A DNA stretch of 64,000 bases. Source: Lumnitzera littorea (taxonomy: Eukaryota > Streptophyta > Magnoliopsida > Myrtales > Combretaceae). Of the stretch, positions 12,391 through 26,100 are shown piece by piece. Where the stretch lies: NCBI GenBank assembly GCA_024138015.1, contig JAMXBB010000007.1:83996902-84060901 (forward strand), in the 5' to 3' direction. Below the pieces are notes generated by a model. That model made no database searches. It was given only the letters and a program-made list of their open reading frames with translations, and was not told the DNA's origin. Positions within the stretch are counted from its first letter, which is position 1. Every line of letters starts with the position of its first letter. Made by a program: the position numbers and the translations under genes.

Positions 12391-13404
12391 AGTTTGCTTC
12401 CAAATGTTTAATGTTTTCAATTTGTTTAATGGAGTTTATTTGGCCAAAAGAGAGGGAGCGAAAGAGAGAGAAAGAGAGGTATGCGTGTGTGTGTGTGTGT
12501 TTGAGTGACAATAAGAAAGGAAGAGAATTTTTGTAGGAGATTTACTAAGAGTAGAATTGGTATGGAACAACAATTGAGAATACTAGGGTTTAATGGGGCA
12601 ACTAAAGCGAACATGCACTTACAGTTTAGATTGCAATTGTCTTAAAGAGGAATACAACACGTAATTTGCACAAAGGTGGATATTCTTTTTTTTTTCTTTT
12701 TTATTTTCAATAAAGGTACATAATTAATAGATATATATATATATACATATACATATATGTCTTCTTTACCTTACTCTCACAAATATTTTTTCTGTTTTTA
12801 ATCTATATTGTTAAAGCTAAACCCCTTTTTTAACTGTCAAAACTATTAAAATTTGATATCTTATGAAGGTATTTAATATATTACACATGTTGAAAACTCA
12901 TTCTATAACTTCTTCTATCATATCCCATTCACTCACAAAATCTATTCACTTTTTTTTTTTTTGGCCTACATGACGCTTATTTCAACAATTCTTACTTTAT
13001 TCATCAATTTTCTTATTCTTTTCATTTTGAACAAGAATGGCAAAAAAATGAGAATTTTTTAGTTTAATAATAACGAAATGACATAATTTAATTAAAGTTA
13101 CCAAAGCTATTGTAATCTAATGGCATTATTATTAGTCTTTCACTTGAACAGACTAAGATTCAAATCCTCATTCTCTATAGTTGGTAAAAAAAAAATAATA
13201 ATAATAATGCTAATAACGTTGACTTGTTAAAATGAAAATATTTTACATAGTTCATAAATTTTGTAATTAGATGCAAAACAAAATCTTAAATGATCTTAAT
13301 TTATTTATTTTTACTTTATAACACATACATAGCGAATACTCAATTTGTTAGTAATTATTTAAGAAAAAAGAGGCATTAAGAAAGTCTAAACGCATATCTT
13401 TCAC
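12391..13404. other. AT-rich intergenic DNA with simple repeats
   Basis: Contains a GA/GT-rich run at about 12450-12501, TA runs near 12730 and poly-T tracts. No gene seen. The last bases (TCTTTCAC, 13397-13404) are the left flank of the hAT-like MITE. Confidence 0.5.
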
Positions 13405-13935
13405 TAGGACTGCAAATGAGTTGCTCGAGCTTGATTTATTTAAAACTTGACTCAATTTAAGCTCGATTAGTAAATCAGCCAAATTAAAGCTCAAGAGAAA
13501 ATTTGTTTATCTAAATGAGTCGAGCATAAGCTCCAGTTCAAGCTCGCGAGTAAGTTTATAAATTTTATATATATTACAAATATTATATATTATTAAAATA
13601 TAAAGGTTGATATTTATATAATACATTATAAAATAATATATAATATATAATTTAATCTTTATTCACTATTTGTTAATCTATTTATATATTTTTTTATTTA
13701 ATATACTTAAACTCATTAATAGATTTAAGATTAGTTTACTTTAAACTAAACTCAACTCGACTTTGCTCGAACTCGATTAGTTCAAAACAAAATTCAATTA
13801 TCTAAATGAATTGAATTCGAACCTCAATTTCAAGCTAAATAAAAAACTCAACTCAAATTTAAATTCGATAATTTTTAAATAACTTAAATTTAAATTTTTA
13901 AAAACTTGGCTCGACTTGTTTTCTTTGTAGCCCTA
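13405..13935. mobile_element. hAT-like MITE upstream of COG3
   Basis: 531-bp element. The left end starts TAGGACTGCAAA and the right end, read inward, TAGGGCTACAAA (10 of 12 match). Both ends continue into similar 'tcgag'-rich and A/T-rich sequence. The flanking 8-mers TCTTTCAC (13397-13404) and AGTTTCAC (13936-13943) match at the last six bases, as expected for a decayed 8-bp hAT target duplication. No transposase is present. It ends about 200 bp before the COG3 start codon, so it sits in or next to the promoter. Confidence 0.7.
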
Positions 13936-14133
13936 AGTTTCACATATCTCTAACGCCAACAAAACGCGCCGTTTCATTATTGTCTTCTTCCTCTTTCCTC
14001 TTCCCCGTCCTCTTCTCGTCGTTCCCCTGTTTTCTTCTTCAGTGAATAATAAGAATAAAAAACGAGTCCAAATGGACTTTTATAACTAATTCATGCAGGT
14101 GATCGATCCCTCCATTTGCGCATTGCTTCTTTA
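13936..14133 (+). promoter_or_regulatory. COG3 proximal promoter / 5' UTR region
   Basis: After the MITE the base composition changes to a GC-richer, strongly CT-rich stretch (13977-14041), common in plant core promoters and 5' leaders. I see no convincing TATA box in this remainder, so a TATA-less promoter or one inside the MITE are both possible. The exact transcription start cannot be placed. Confidence 0.45.
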
Positions 14134-17100
14134 ATGGCTACGAAAGCCAGCTCTCCTCCTCCTCCTCCTCTCCACAAATCCGGCGGTGCTATCTCCAAAG
14201 GTTACAATTTTGCTTCCACTTGGGAACAGGTTCTCCTCTCTCTTTCTCTCTTGAATGCATTGCGGTTTCTACTGTTGCGATCCAGCTTTAGGTTAGAATT
14301 CGCATTACCGTTGGTTCTCTTCGTAATTGACCATATAAAACTAGATCTGTCTCTGGTATTGTAGATTTGAGCTCAATTTAGTATCTATTGAATAGAGAAA
14401 ATAGATTCGCTTGATCTGTTATCAATGAGGATATTAGGTAATTTTTATGCTATGAATAGTTTATAAGTCAGTTTGATTAACTTTGAATCAGATCAGGAGG
14501 AAAGTAAGTTTAATGGTCACGCAACTCTTCTTAGTTCTCGTTTGGATTAAATCTCGGTGATTCGTTGATTGGTAACTCCTTTATCCTGCATAAAGGTGGT
14601 TTCGTGTTTGAATGATTTCAAAATGTAGAAAATGCGTTGGGAAGTTGTAGTTTTGAGTGCTGAAACGAGAAAAAAAATTGTAAATTTAGAGCATTTTTGC
14701 TTTAGTTACAGTATTTTGGATTTTGATGGTTTTGTCGTTTCTGGAATGAAGAATGCACCGTTGACAGAGCAGCAACAATCTGCAATTGTTTCACTGTCTC
14801 ATGCAGTTGCAGAGCGGCCATTTCCAGTAAATCTGGTGGTGAGTTGTTGCATAGTCAGTGTGAAGTACTTTTTCAGAATAATGGTTTGGTAATTTAGGTA
14901 TGTCACATGAATAAATAGGCCCAAGAGAATGGGACTGGTCTGGAGAATGGCCTCCCTTTATCAAAAGATAGTAGCTTTGATGAAGCCGAGGCAGTTGAAG
15001 CAGTGTTGATCAATACAAATCAAGTAAGTTGTTGCTCAATGGTGAAAAATAGTGTATGAAATCTGATGGTGATGACTATTTTATTTAAGTGATGCTAGCA
15101 TATTATTTTATCCTTTGTAATAATTTTTCAAAGCTTTATGATATATGTTCCATTGCATTAGTAAAACTTGGTGTGCATGTCTTAACCTTGTATTTCCTTT
15201 TGTTTTTTTGTAGTTTTACAAATGGTTCACGGATCTTGAATCTGCAATGAAATCAGAGGTCAGTATTATGATGGGGTTTTCTATCTTTGCAATGTTTGAG
15301 TCAAAATAGCAGAAAATTTCTAATTCCAGCTAATTGCTCCATTTCCTTAGACAGAGGAAAAATATCAACAATATGTTAATACGTTAACTGAGCGCATGCA
15401 GACATGTGATGATGTTCTCCACCAGGTGAATTTTTCCCTCTGTTCCACTTTATGTCTTTAAACATTGTCCTCAATTTTTGCCTTCTTCTCTGTGGATATG
15501 CCTCTCTTGCAATCATATGGTGCCCATTGCTTGATGTCACTTTTGACAGGTGGATGATACCTTAGACTTGTTCAGTGAGCTACAATCACAGCATCAAGCA
15601 GTGGCAACCAAAACCAAAACACTTCATGATGCATGTGATCGACTGGTATGTTTTAATTCTGTTCTTTTCATTTCTTCTGTTTCTATTATCCAGCAAATGT
15701 AGATATTGAGGAACGTTGTACAAGATCTTGATTGTATCTTATTTATCTTCAAACCTTGATCCAAGAACTGTCAAAAGGGCATCTATAAAAAATCATTAAT
15801 CAACCTCTATTAATCCTTTCAAAATGAGGGGAAAAAGGCATGCGAATTTTGAATTCTATGTTGCATCCTGAACTCATTATCTGGAAAGCATCCTGATCAT
15901 TGATCTTCATTTGTGACTGCTAGATCATTGTAGCCATTTTATTATCTGTGTGCAGTTAATAGAAAAGCAGAGATTGATAGAATTTGGAGACGCACTTCGG
16001 AGCAAGCTCAACTACTTTGATGAATTGGAGAATGTAAGGTTTGATTGCTCTTACCTTGGTAAAAGTTAAGCATTCATTCATTTTAGGGGGGTTACTGCAG
16101 TCCTTTCTAAAGGTCTTTGTCCTTGTGTGTTTTTTGTGCGAGTTTTTTTTTTTTTTTTTTTCCTTTTTTTTTGGGGTGGGGGGGTTGGGGGGTGTGTGGT
16201 AGGTTGGGGGAGCGGGGGGGAGGTAACAACTGATTGGCTGTCATTTAAAACACAAAACCTTAGAGATGTCAACTTAGGTCCGTGCATCTTTGCATATGAA
16301 AGATTGATAACTTCTATACAGCAGCTTTGCTTCTTAAAGATAGTTAGACATCTATATTTTTCCCCCAGCAATCTTTTGAATTACCATTGCTTAGCTTTCA
16401 ATTCATCATAGGAAACCTTTCTTTTGAAGTAAAGTTGTCATTAATTATGCATGATAGAGAGCTCCTTGCTTCCCTATACATGACAACCTTATATTTCTAG
16501 CTCAACATTCACTTGCAGATTGCAACCAATTTTCATTCTCCAAACATGAATGTTGGAAATGAGAACTTCCTTCCACTGCTCAAACGGCTTGATGAGTGCA
16601 TATCGTGAGTGAAGGACTTTCTATCAGCTATTTTCTCTTGTACTTTTTTGTTTTCATTCTCTCACATTGCAATGACATGATTATCTGTCAACATTACATG
16701 TCTTTGTTTATTGTCATCATACATCTATCCATGTTAGCAAGATGTAATTCTCCTCTGCTGTCAGGTATGTTGAGAGCAATCCACAGTACGCTGAATCTGG
16801 TGTTTACTTGGTTAAATTTCGTCAACTGCAGGTACAGAGATGACAAATTTGTTGGCCTTTACTTTATTGAATAGCATCAATAAAGTCTTGCAAATTATAT
16901 TTGATAAGAATTTATTGCGACCTCTGGCTTTTATTACTAGTAATTTGCTGTTACAAATTGACAGTCCAGAGCCCTTGGTATGATCCGTTCTCACGTCCTT
17001 ACAGTTCTCAAGGGGGCTTCTTCCCAGGTGAAGTACAGTTTGTGATTTGTTGGGTAAAACATTAGAATCAAATATATAAACTAGCTACTTAAAATGGTCT

Positions 17101-20100
17101 TGTGAGCCTCATTTGAATCCACTAGGTCCAAGCAGCTATGCGTGGAAGCAGCAGTGGAAGTGGCAAAACATCATTATCTGAGGGGGTGGAGGCATCTGTC
17201 ATTTATGTGCGCTTCAAAGCTGCAGCCACTGAGGTGACACCCTTTACCTTTTGAATTTATCTTGTTATAATAGTAGTAATCTGATCCATTTTAGTGGTTT
17301 GATTAGGCATTTTAAATTGGTTGAACCTTTAGAAACAGTATATTGGAGTCTCTTAGGTGTGAAAAGGCAAAATATGCTATTACTTCATACATTGCTGCAT
17401 CATCCTTTCTAGTAAGAAACTTATCATCACTTGAATTTGCAGCTAAAGCCCATGCTTGAAGAAATTGAAAGTAGATCTTCAAGGAAAGAATACTCTCAAA
17501 TTCTTGCAGAATGCCATAGATTATATTGTGAGCAGCGGCTTTCATTGGTGAGCAGTCAGCGAGATAATTGATTGGCTAGCATATGCAATTGCTCTTACAT
17601 TCTCACTGATAAAGTAGTATTTTTTGTCATCTAGATAAGAGGTATTGTCCAGCAACGTATATCTGATTTTGCAAAAAAAGAGGCTTTGCCATCATTGACT
17701 AGATCTGGATGTGCATATCTAGTACAGGTAAATTTCTTGACTAAGTGGAATGTAGCTATTACTACTATTAGATCTTTACATGATGAAGCCAGTTTGGACT
17801 TTCAATCAAAATCTACACTGTTTCCTTTCTGGTTCTAAATATAAGCAATATACTTGGATTCATGCCTAGTACATGAAACCCTATTGACTTTTAGGATGAG
17901 CCTTTTGCCCAAGATCATATGTTGACCAAACTCTATTATCCGGTGGATATCTTGATTGTGATTGCATACTTAAGTGATGTTTGAGGCCTTCCAATACCCT
18001 TCAAACTTAAGATCTATTTTGGAACTCCACTAAAGGTGGAAAGTTAAATACTTTATGAGCTGATTGAAGGAACTTCTATAAGGTGGAACTCATAGTTAAG
18101 GTGAATGGTGAAGTAAATTATGCTAATTAGTTAAGGTCAAACTGATTTCAAGTATTGGTAGACTACATAAACTCATCTGAATACTACTGTGGGAAGCATA
18201 ATAATTTGGTGATGTTCATAATCATATCCTAATATTCCATGTAAGTGTAGATCCTATGAAGTAATCAAATGTCAGTTGTAAAATTTTAAGTATTTGTTTT
18301 TCTGTTTTATCAGATGAACTGCTAATAGCATTTAAAGAATATCCTGGATTAAAGACAATTATAACAAGTCAACAAACCATTAAAATATATATATATATAT
18401 ATATATATAGAACCATGTAACTGATTTCGGGTGCTGTATAAACTGGTGATACTAACCTTAAATAATTCTATAGGAAAAAGAGTTATGGAATTTTCACCCC
18501 CCGAAAAAAAAAAAAAGGAGTTATGGAATGGCATATTTTAACCCCAAATAATCCTGGATGCTTTTCACATGATTTGGAACTTTGAGACCCAAACGTCACT
18601 TCAAGTGAAGCCACATGTCTACTGTCTGATTTTTTGAAGTCCATCTATAGTATATGAATCCAGAGAACACATAGAAGCTCATAAGATGAGATCAGAATTA
18701 TTAATGAGGATATATCATCATATCCAATAAAAAATTGAAGAAACATGCTAGCCAAAAGATGTGTTCTTCATGTTAAATACTCCTGCATATATTAGTAGAT
18801 TCCACAATATAAGCTTTGATGGTTTTCAGTTTCAACCTGTATTTTTGGATCAATTTCCTTAATCCATACTCCCAGACCTCAGTAAATTTGAGCATGAATT
18901 TTTTAAGGCATAGATTTAGCATATTTAACTGAAATTCGTTGCTGTACTAAGTTGGATGTGGATGCACAAGGATGATCTTTGATCCAAGCTAGTGATTATG
19001 CAGGTCTGTCAACTTGAGCACCAGCTGTTTGATCACTTTTTTCCTTCTTCTTCTGAGGATGTCTCTAGCTTGGCACCTTTAATTGATCCACTGTAAGTTC
19101 TTTTAATTATTTATTCATTTTATAACTCCTTGATTTTGCAAAACCTTGAGTTATAGTAATTATGTCAACCTTCCATTTTTATAGACTTTTCTGTGATATT
19201 TAAACTTAGAGATGCATAGGGCATTCCACATAAACTTGACCAGCTATTTGGTCGTTTCTTTCCATTTTTGTCAGGGGATATTTCTGGTTTGTCATCCTAA
19301 AATAGATTCACTGTGTAATTTGTTCACTCTGAAAAAATTTAAGGCAATGTCACATTTTCACAGGTCCACATATTTGTATGATACACTTCGGCCCAAATTG
19401 ATCCATCAAACCAGTATTGATCTTCTATGTGAACTCGTTGACATCCTTAAAGTTGAAGTTTTGGGTGAACAAATAGACCGGCGTGGTGAGACATTGGCTG
19501 GACTTCGTCCTACAGTACAAAGAATATTAGCAGATGTTCATGAGAGGTTGACTTTCCGTGCTCGAACGCATATTCGTGATGAGGTACTCATGTGCCTAAT
19601 AAGTTTTAATAACGTTCTTTAGTGTCTGAATCTACTGTCTCCTATGGCTCTTTCTCTGCTATCTTTTTGGTTGTGTGAAATGTTTGATCCCATTTTTTAA
19701 TTAGAAAAGGGAGGTTAAATTAATGGTTGATTTTTTAATTTTTGGAAAACTTCTTGTAATTAAAGCGATCTCTCAAACAAAGTTATTAAACTCGCAATTT
19801 TATGTAGAATTGCCGAAGGGTTAGTAAAATCGAAATATAGAAATGCATATTTCTATAAACTATATAAAATATCTTTAAAAAACTATGGAGATACTTATAA
19901 TAGCTTTTCAAAACTTAAAATACATTATGGAAATACAGAAACGAAGATATTAAGTTCTTTTTTCATAAAAAATTCTTAATGATATATAATTAAATATGTA
20001 TGGAAGAAGAATAAACAAAATCGAAATGAAATTTTTTCTAAAAGAAAATAATGAATTAAAGAGAATCAAATATTTTAACTTATTTCAAATTATTGATGGT

Positions 20101-23100
20101 ATAAATAGAATTATATAGTTTTTCTTGTAATCTTTACTATTATAGTTGAAACTTAGGTGAAGGGTATGAATATAAAATAAGGGATTGAGAGAGAAAAAAA
20201 GAGAAAAAAAAAAAAATAGGATAGGGAAAATGATGTAATACCTTAATAGTTGATGGTTTATAAAAGTTTAGTTATATTTTTTTATTTTTTAGCTTAGTCA
20301 ATTAAAATATATAAAATCGTAAGCTTGGTAAAGAACGTAAGTTTCTATCAAGTTTGCATGTAAACTAGGTTAAAAACGTAAGTTTCTATATGAAAAAAAA
20401 TTTATATACGAATTAACTGAAAAGGATTTCCTAAAATCATAAGTTCATTAAATCGTATGGGTAGAATCACGATTTTGATGATTATGCTCTCAAACTTACC
20501 ATTCCATTATATTGGTTTGTTGCTTGCAAATATTTATGTGATGATTGACAGAGGAGCACCATCTTAATTTTGTCCTGTTTGCTAGAGCTCTTGATGGGTT
20601 CACGAGCAATTCAGCTTAGTTTGGTTACCCAAAGAATTCACTAGACCTCTTTATTCTATTATTCAGTATCTATCTTCTGAGATGATTAGAGTTTAAATTT
20701 TTTTTTTGGAGATTTGCAAGTACTAGAATGCAATTTTAACTGCTATTGCACCAGTGTCTCTGACCATTGCAAAATCACACATCTGGAAAGTTTGCTTTTT
20801 TAGGCTTTGCTGGTTTATGAAACATGGTGGATTCATTTGAATGATTCTATTGCCAATGAAGGCCTTTGCCTTTTCTCTTTTTTTTTTTTTTTTTTTGGTT
20901 TTTGGCACAAGCAATTTGTAACTGTTTTTGTTGAGTAATTATGGCAAACTCTTTAAGGAGGCCACTTCTCCTGTTTATGTGATATTGATTTTGCTCTATC
21001 CTTTTCACTGATTTTGCAGATAGCAAACTACTTGCCTTTGGATGAGGACTTGGATTACCCTGCAAAGCTGGAGCAATCTGCTGAGAAGAACCCAGAAACT
21101 GCTAATGTAATTATTGAAAACTTCAAGTTTCATTTGCTATCTAGAACTCACAACTAATGATTATGTTACATTTGTTTTGATTCTGGAGTTTCTCGCTTCT
21201 ATTGTTAGGATACTTTTATAATTGGTGATAATTGAAAAGATGATATAAATTTGGCAAACACGTTTTCTATTTCTCAAATACTAGGCTGAGGAAAATTCAG
21301 ATATGTACAAGGCTTGGTACCCACCCCTGGAGAAGACAGTATCATGCCTTTCAAAGCTGTATAGTTGTCTGGAGCCAGGTGTCTTCACCGGCTTAGCACA
21401 GGTATAGAATCTCCTTAAGATATACTTGTGAACTTTGCTTTGATTTATGTGGGTTTTTTTTTTCCCTTTTTTTTTCTCTTGTATAAATTAACAATATCAA
21501 TGTTGATTTTATTTTCCCCCTACCAGGAAGCAGTAGAAGTTTGCTCCATTTCTATCCAGGTATTTGAGCAACATTGCAATTGCTTCCACAAATGAGCTTC
21601 AAGCATTCTCTTAATTGAAAATTTTCTGATATACAATGAGTCCCTCTTTTCTGCCACTTTCTTGTGTCATGAAAACTTCTATTCTATTCCCAAATTGCTG
21701 CAAATGATTTCAACTTCAGTTTAGTACGACTGATTATATTGAGTAATGACTTTCCCCTGTTTAATCTCCTACAGAAAGCAAGCAAACTAATTGCAAAGAG
21801 ATCATCAGCAATGGATGGGCAACTCTTTCTTATAAAATACCTCCTCATCCTAAGGGAGCAGGTTTTATGTCCTTTTTCCTGATTTGCCTTTCCTTGTGGT
21901 TTTTATTAGTCCCTAGGAAATGACCGGAATATGCATTTTACATGTTCAGATTGCGCCATTTGATATTGAGTTTTCAGTCACACACAAGGAGCTTGATTTC
22001 TCACATATGCTGGTTAGTAGCTGCAAGTGCAAACTTATACTTGGTTTAATGATTTGTCTGTTGTATGGTCACTGATTTATCTAATGGTCAGATAGTTGCC
22101 ATCATCTCTAAGTCATACTCATGCTTGATTTCAGTTTCTTTCCCCTTCTATCCCTATACCTTTGTTATAACCACTTATCTATGTGTTTATATTTGTAGAA
22201 AGGAAGCACTAGCTAGAGAGTGATTAATGTTTGTTAGCTGCTTATTATTACTGTTAATGTTGGTGTTTAGTACTTGCTGCTAATGCTTGTGGTGGTGGAT
22301 GTTTAATTGAGTCTGTTTAGGTGCTGTGCGTCTATGTGAACGTGAGTGTAGGGTTACACTTGGTCAGTTGTTGATTGTGTGTTGTCCAGGTGTCAAGTTC
22401 TGGTGTTACTGTACATAATAGGTTGTTACTTTCATATGCATGCACTAGTAATTAGTATTAGTGAAATTAAGGGGAGATATAAGTCAGCACTTATTGTTCT
22501 TGCAACTGCACAGTACTCCTTATTTGAGGAAAAGAACGAAAGAAGGACCAAGACCAATTTTTCTCCAAAAATTCGAAAACTTAAAAGAGTTGTAAGAGAC
22601 TGTAGGGTTCTCTCTAATGAGCCAAAACTCATTTATTCACCATAGGAAAACTAGGAAGATGAACCATCAGGACCCTAAATCAACCAGGTATCCATATAAC
22701 TTGCAATCATATAATGAGCTTCCATGCCTCTGCCAAATCTGTCAATCAACTACCTTTGATGCAAGATAGGATGGCACAAAATTAGAAGGCTTTGTCTTTC
22801 CTCAATGGGCTTGTCTTTCATAGGTCATGAAAGACTTGACTTTGTATTGGCCCACCTAAAATGACTAAACATGTTTAGTGGTTGATATGTCTAGGATCAG
22901 CAAAATTTTTTGTCAATTGACTGATGTCTTGGATCTTATCAGATTTGTGATGCAGTTGCACACTTTATTGTTGGAACAAAAATATTTAAGCTTGATGATG
23001 TGCTGAGTAGAGACAAAAAGTTGATCTTTTTGGGCTTCGTCTTAATAATTTGGCCCATTGTTTTTCAGTTGTTTTAAGGCATAGCACCTGATGTCTGTCA

Positions 23101-26100
23101 CAGATAATTCATAGTTATTTAAAGTGCATCCTGTGGTGGAATTATGTTACCTTGCTCCTATTTTATGTCAGCATTGCACAATTTGTCTACTGTTTCCTTT
23201 GTTTGGAAGGAAACTTAAATATTTGTCTTGTTGTAATTCTCCTTTTCTTTTCTTGGTATAAGGATCATGTGAGACGGCTTCTAAGAGGTCAAGCATCTCT
23301 ATTTGATTGGTCAAGATCAACTTCTTTGGCTAGGACCTTATCACCAAGAGTTTTGGAAAGCCAGATAGATGCAAAGAAGGTTTGCATGTTTGTTTTCTTT
23401 GACTTCTTGGTTGTATATTATCCTTGTTACTCTGTAGTTCTTTTAAAAATTTGTGTTCCTCATTTGTGATTGCTCAATAGACTAGAGATGGTTGCCCTAT
23501 TTTTGAAGGACAAGGATATATTTTGTTTGCTTAGAATAACAAATGGTGATGATATACCATATTGCTTTTCTGCACTGGTATTTCTACTAAGACTAAAAGA
23601 AAAATCTGCCGTATATTCCCTTATTCAGAAAAAAGATGAATATATCTTATCAATTTTCTTAGATGGGGCTTATTTAAAGATGATATTAGCCTAGTTGAAG
23701 AAAACTTGTACCTCTCATTCCTATCTCATTTAAGTACTCCTGTGATAACCTTAGTTTCACTAGTAGTGTTGGCAAATTTTCTTTTCTGGTCTTATTTTTT
23801 CTCCATTTGTATTGACTAGAATCTCCATATTGATGTTGAAGCATGAATCTAATATCATAAGCAAAAGGAAAAAAATAAGAAAGGATATTCCTTTGCGTGG
23901 TAATAGCATGTCTGTTATCCAACTTACTGCCAGAAATTAATATCTGAATTATAACTAATTAGTATGCTTAGGACTGCAAATGGCTCAGTCTTTAGTGATA
24001 GTTCTCTATTGAAAGATAATTGCAAGGAAATAAGAGGAGGCCAAGTTCTTGATGGAGACAAATAGCATGTTACATGATTAATTTAATTTTTAACATCCTG
24101 ATGTATCATTTAGAGCCCTAAACAGCAGGTTAAATTCAGCCAATCAGTTATTCTAAGACATGCGATTGATTTTCTTTTATTTTTTTGGTTCAAGGTTCTG
24201 GATTTGTTCTATTCTGTCTGCTTTCTGAATTCTGAAATTACTCTTTAAGTCTTTTACTGGCCATTGCTGATACATGTTCACAATAATTTAAATGCAGGAG
24301 TTGGAGAAAAGCCTAAAAGCCACTTGTGAGGAGTTTATTTTGTCTGTTACTAAGCTAGTAGTTGATCCCATGCTTTCTTTTGTTACCAAGGTTTATCTTC
24401 TGTCTCCTCACCCTCTTGTACATTTGTCATGATCAAAATCAGATGATATGACCAAAAAAAAGAAAAGATGAAGAGAATTTTGCATGAGCTAGTGTTAATT
24501 TGTTGTACAACCATAGCTAATGGTGCATGGCTCTATTGTCTCAATTCCAGCCAAACTGATGGAAGACTTTAATTAAGCTTAAAATTGCAATTCTGGTTCT
24601 TCTGCACCAAAACTGTTATCTTGTGGTCAACTTTTTAATATTGAAACAACTATGGTGGGAAGCTAGTTTGAAGTTGACCTCAGTCAGCAACAAATAAAGA
24701 AGGCCTATGACTCTGCCCTGTGGATGGTGGAACTAATTTCATCCACATGGTTTTCTGCAAAATTTATGCAGAAAATTTCTGTGCCTCAGGAGCACTATGA
24801 AGGCATAACAATTATATGATTTCAAAAGTTATTTGTGTAGGTCACTGCTGTGAAAGTTGCATTGTCATCTGGCATGCAGAACCAGCAGCTGGAGTCTGTT
24901 AGGGCAAAGCCACTTAAAGAGCAGGCTTTTGCTTCTCCTGATAAGGTGGCTGAACTGGTTCAAAAGGTATGCCATTCGGTTTGTAATTTTCAACTAATTT
25001 GCTAAGTTCATCGTTCTCTCTGTGTATGTTTCAAGGGACTCACTCATGCAGTGGGTTGATTGCAAAAAAGAACTCACTCAATGATAGGCCCAAATTTGTA
25101 AATGTAATGGAATGACTGCAAACAGGGAACCAACTTTAATGATTGGTTCTTATTCCCTTTTTCCCCCTCTTAGATAAGGTGTAAGATTAAACAAGCTTTT
25201 TTATCTCATTATCAATAGATTTGCATCACCTGTACTGTGATGGCCTGGAAGTCTCCATATCTCATACACATTTGGCTCAATCAACTTTACAGGGTTGGCC
25301 TTGTGGATATATGACTATTTTTATGAGTTTTTCAGTTTAAATTGCATTCAGGACACTTTTTGACCTACATATAAATAATGCAAGCTATACTTAACCAGTA
25401 CATGGGTTTTGTAGGGTGGTTAATCTGTGTGCAGATAATTGGTTTAATTGCAATCATGCCTCTCCTTTAAGGAAAAAAAAATAAAAGAAAAAAAAATTAT
25501 GAAATTTCAGATATTATGTTTGCTTACCCTATTATTCAAGTCCTTGTCTAGAGGCTCAATATGATTTAGTCAAAGATGATGTCTTGTAATTTCCAAAAAC
25601 AGGTCAGAGCTGCAATCAAAGAGGAGTTGCCTAAGGTGATGGCTAAGATGAAGCTCTATCTGCAGAATCCATCTACAAGAACAATACTCTTTAAACCTAT
25701 AAAGTAAGTTTCTCAGATTTTGAAAGGCGTACTTACCAAATGCTCAGTGTGCTTTTTCTCCGGGTTTGATCTCGTGTTATAATGCTGAAATTTATTGAAG
25801 CCACTGATTGAACTGTTGGTGTATTTCGAGTCATTTTCATGTACTCCTGTTCAAAAGGCTGAAATTTTGGCTGTTTTCCAACTTAAGTTAACTTCTTCTA
25901 GTTTTGCTATCCAATATCGAGTTCAGCTTTCCAATTTTAGTGTCACTATTCAGTTATACTCTAGATTGGGTAACATAAGAAAACATGACAAAAACCAAAG
26001 CAGTTGTTTTGAAATGTCATTAGATAGATTTTCTTTAGTCGACAGTTAATTCAATGTTGGCACCTTTTTTACCTTTTCGAGTTGGGACTTTGACATGAAG

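Noticed and set aside
16078..16411. Open frames on both strands in COG3 intron 7
   Set aside because: Made by poly-T and G-rich tracts inside an intron with good splice sites.
22379..22645. 88-codon open frame in COG3 intron 20
   Set aside because: No family resemblance and enclosed in an intron; likely chance.
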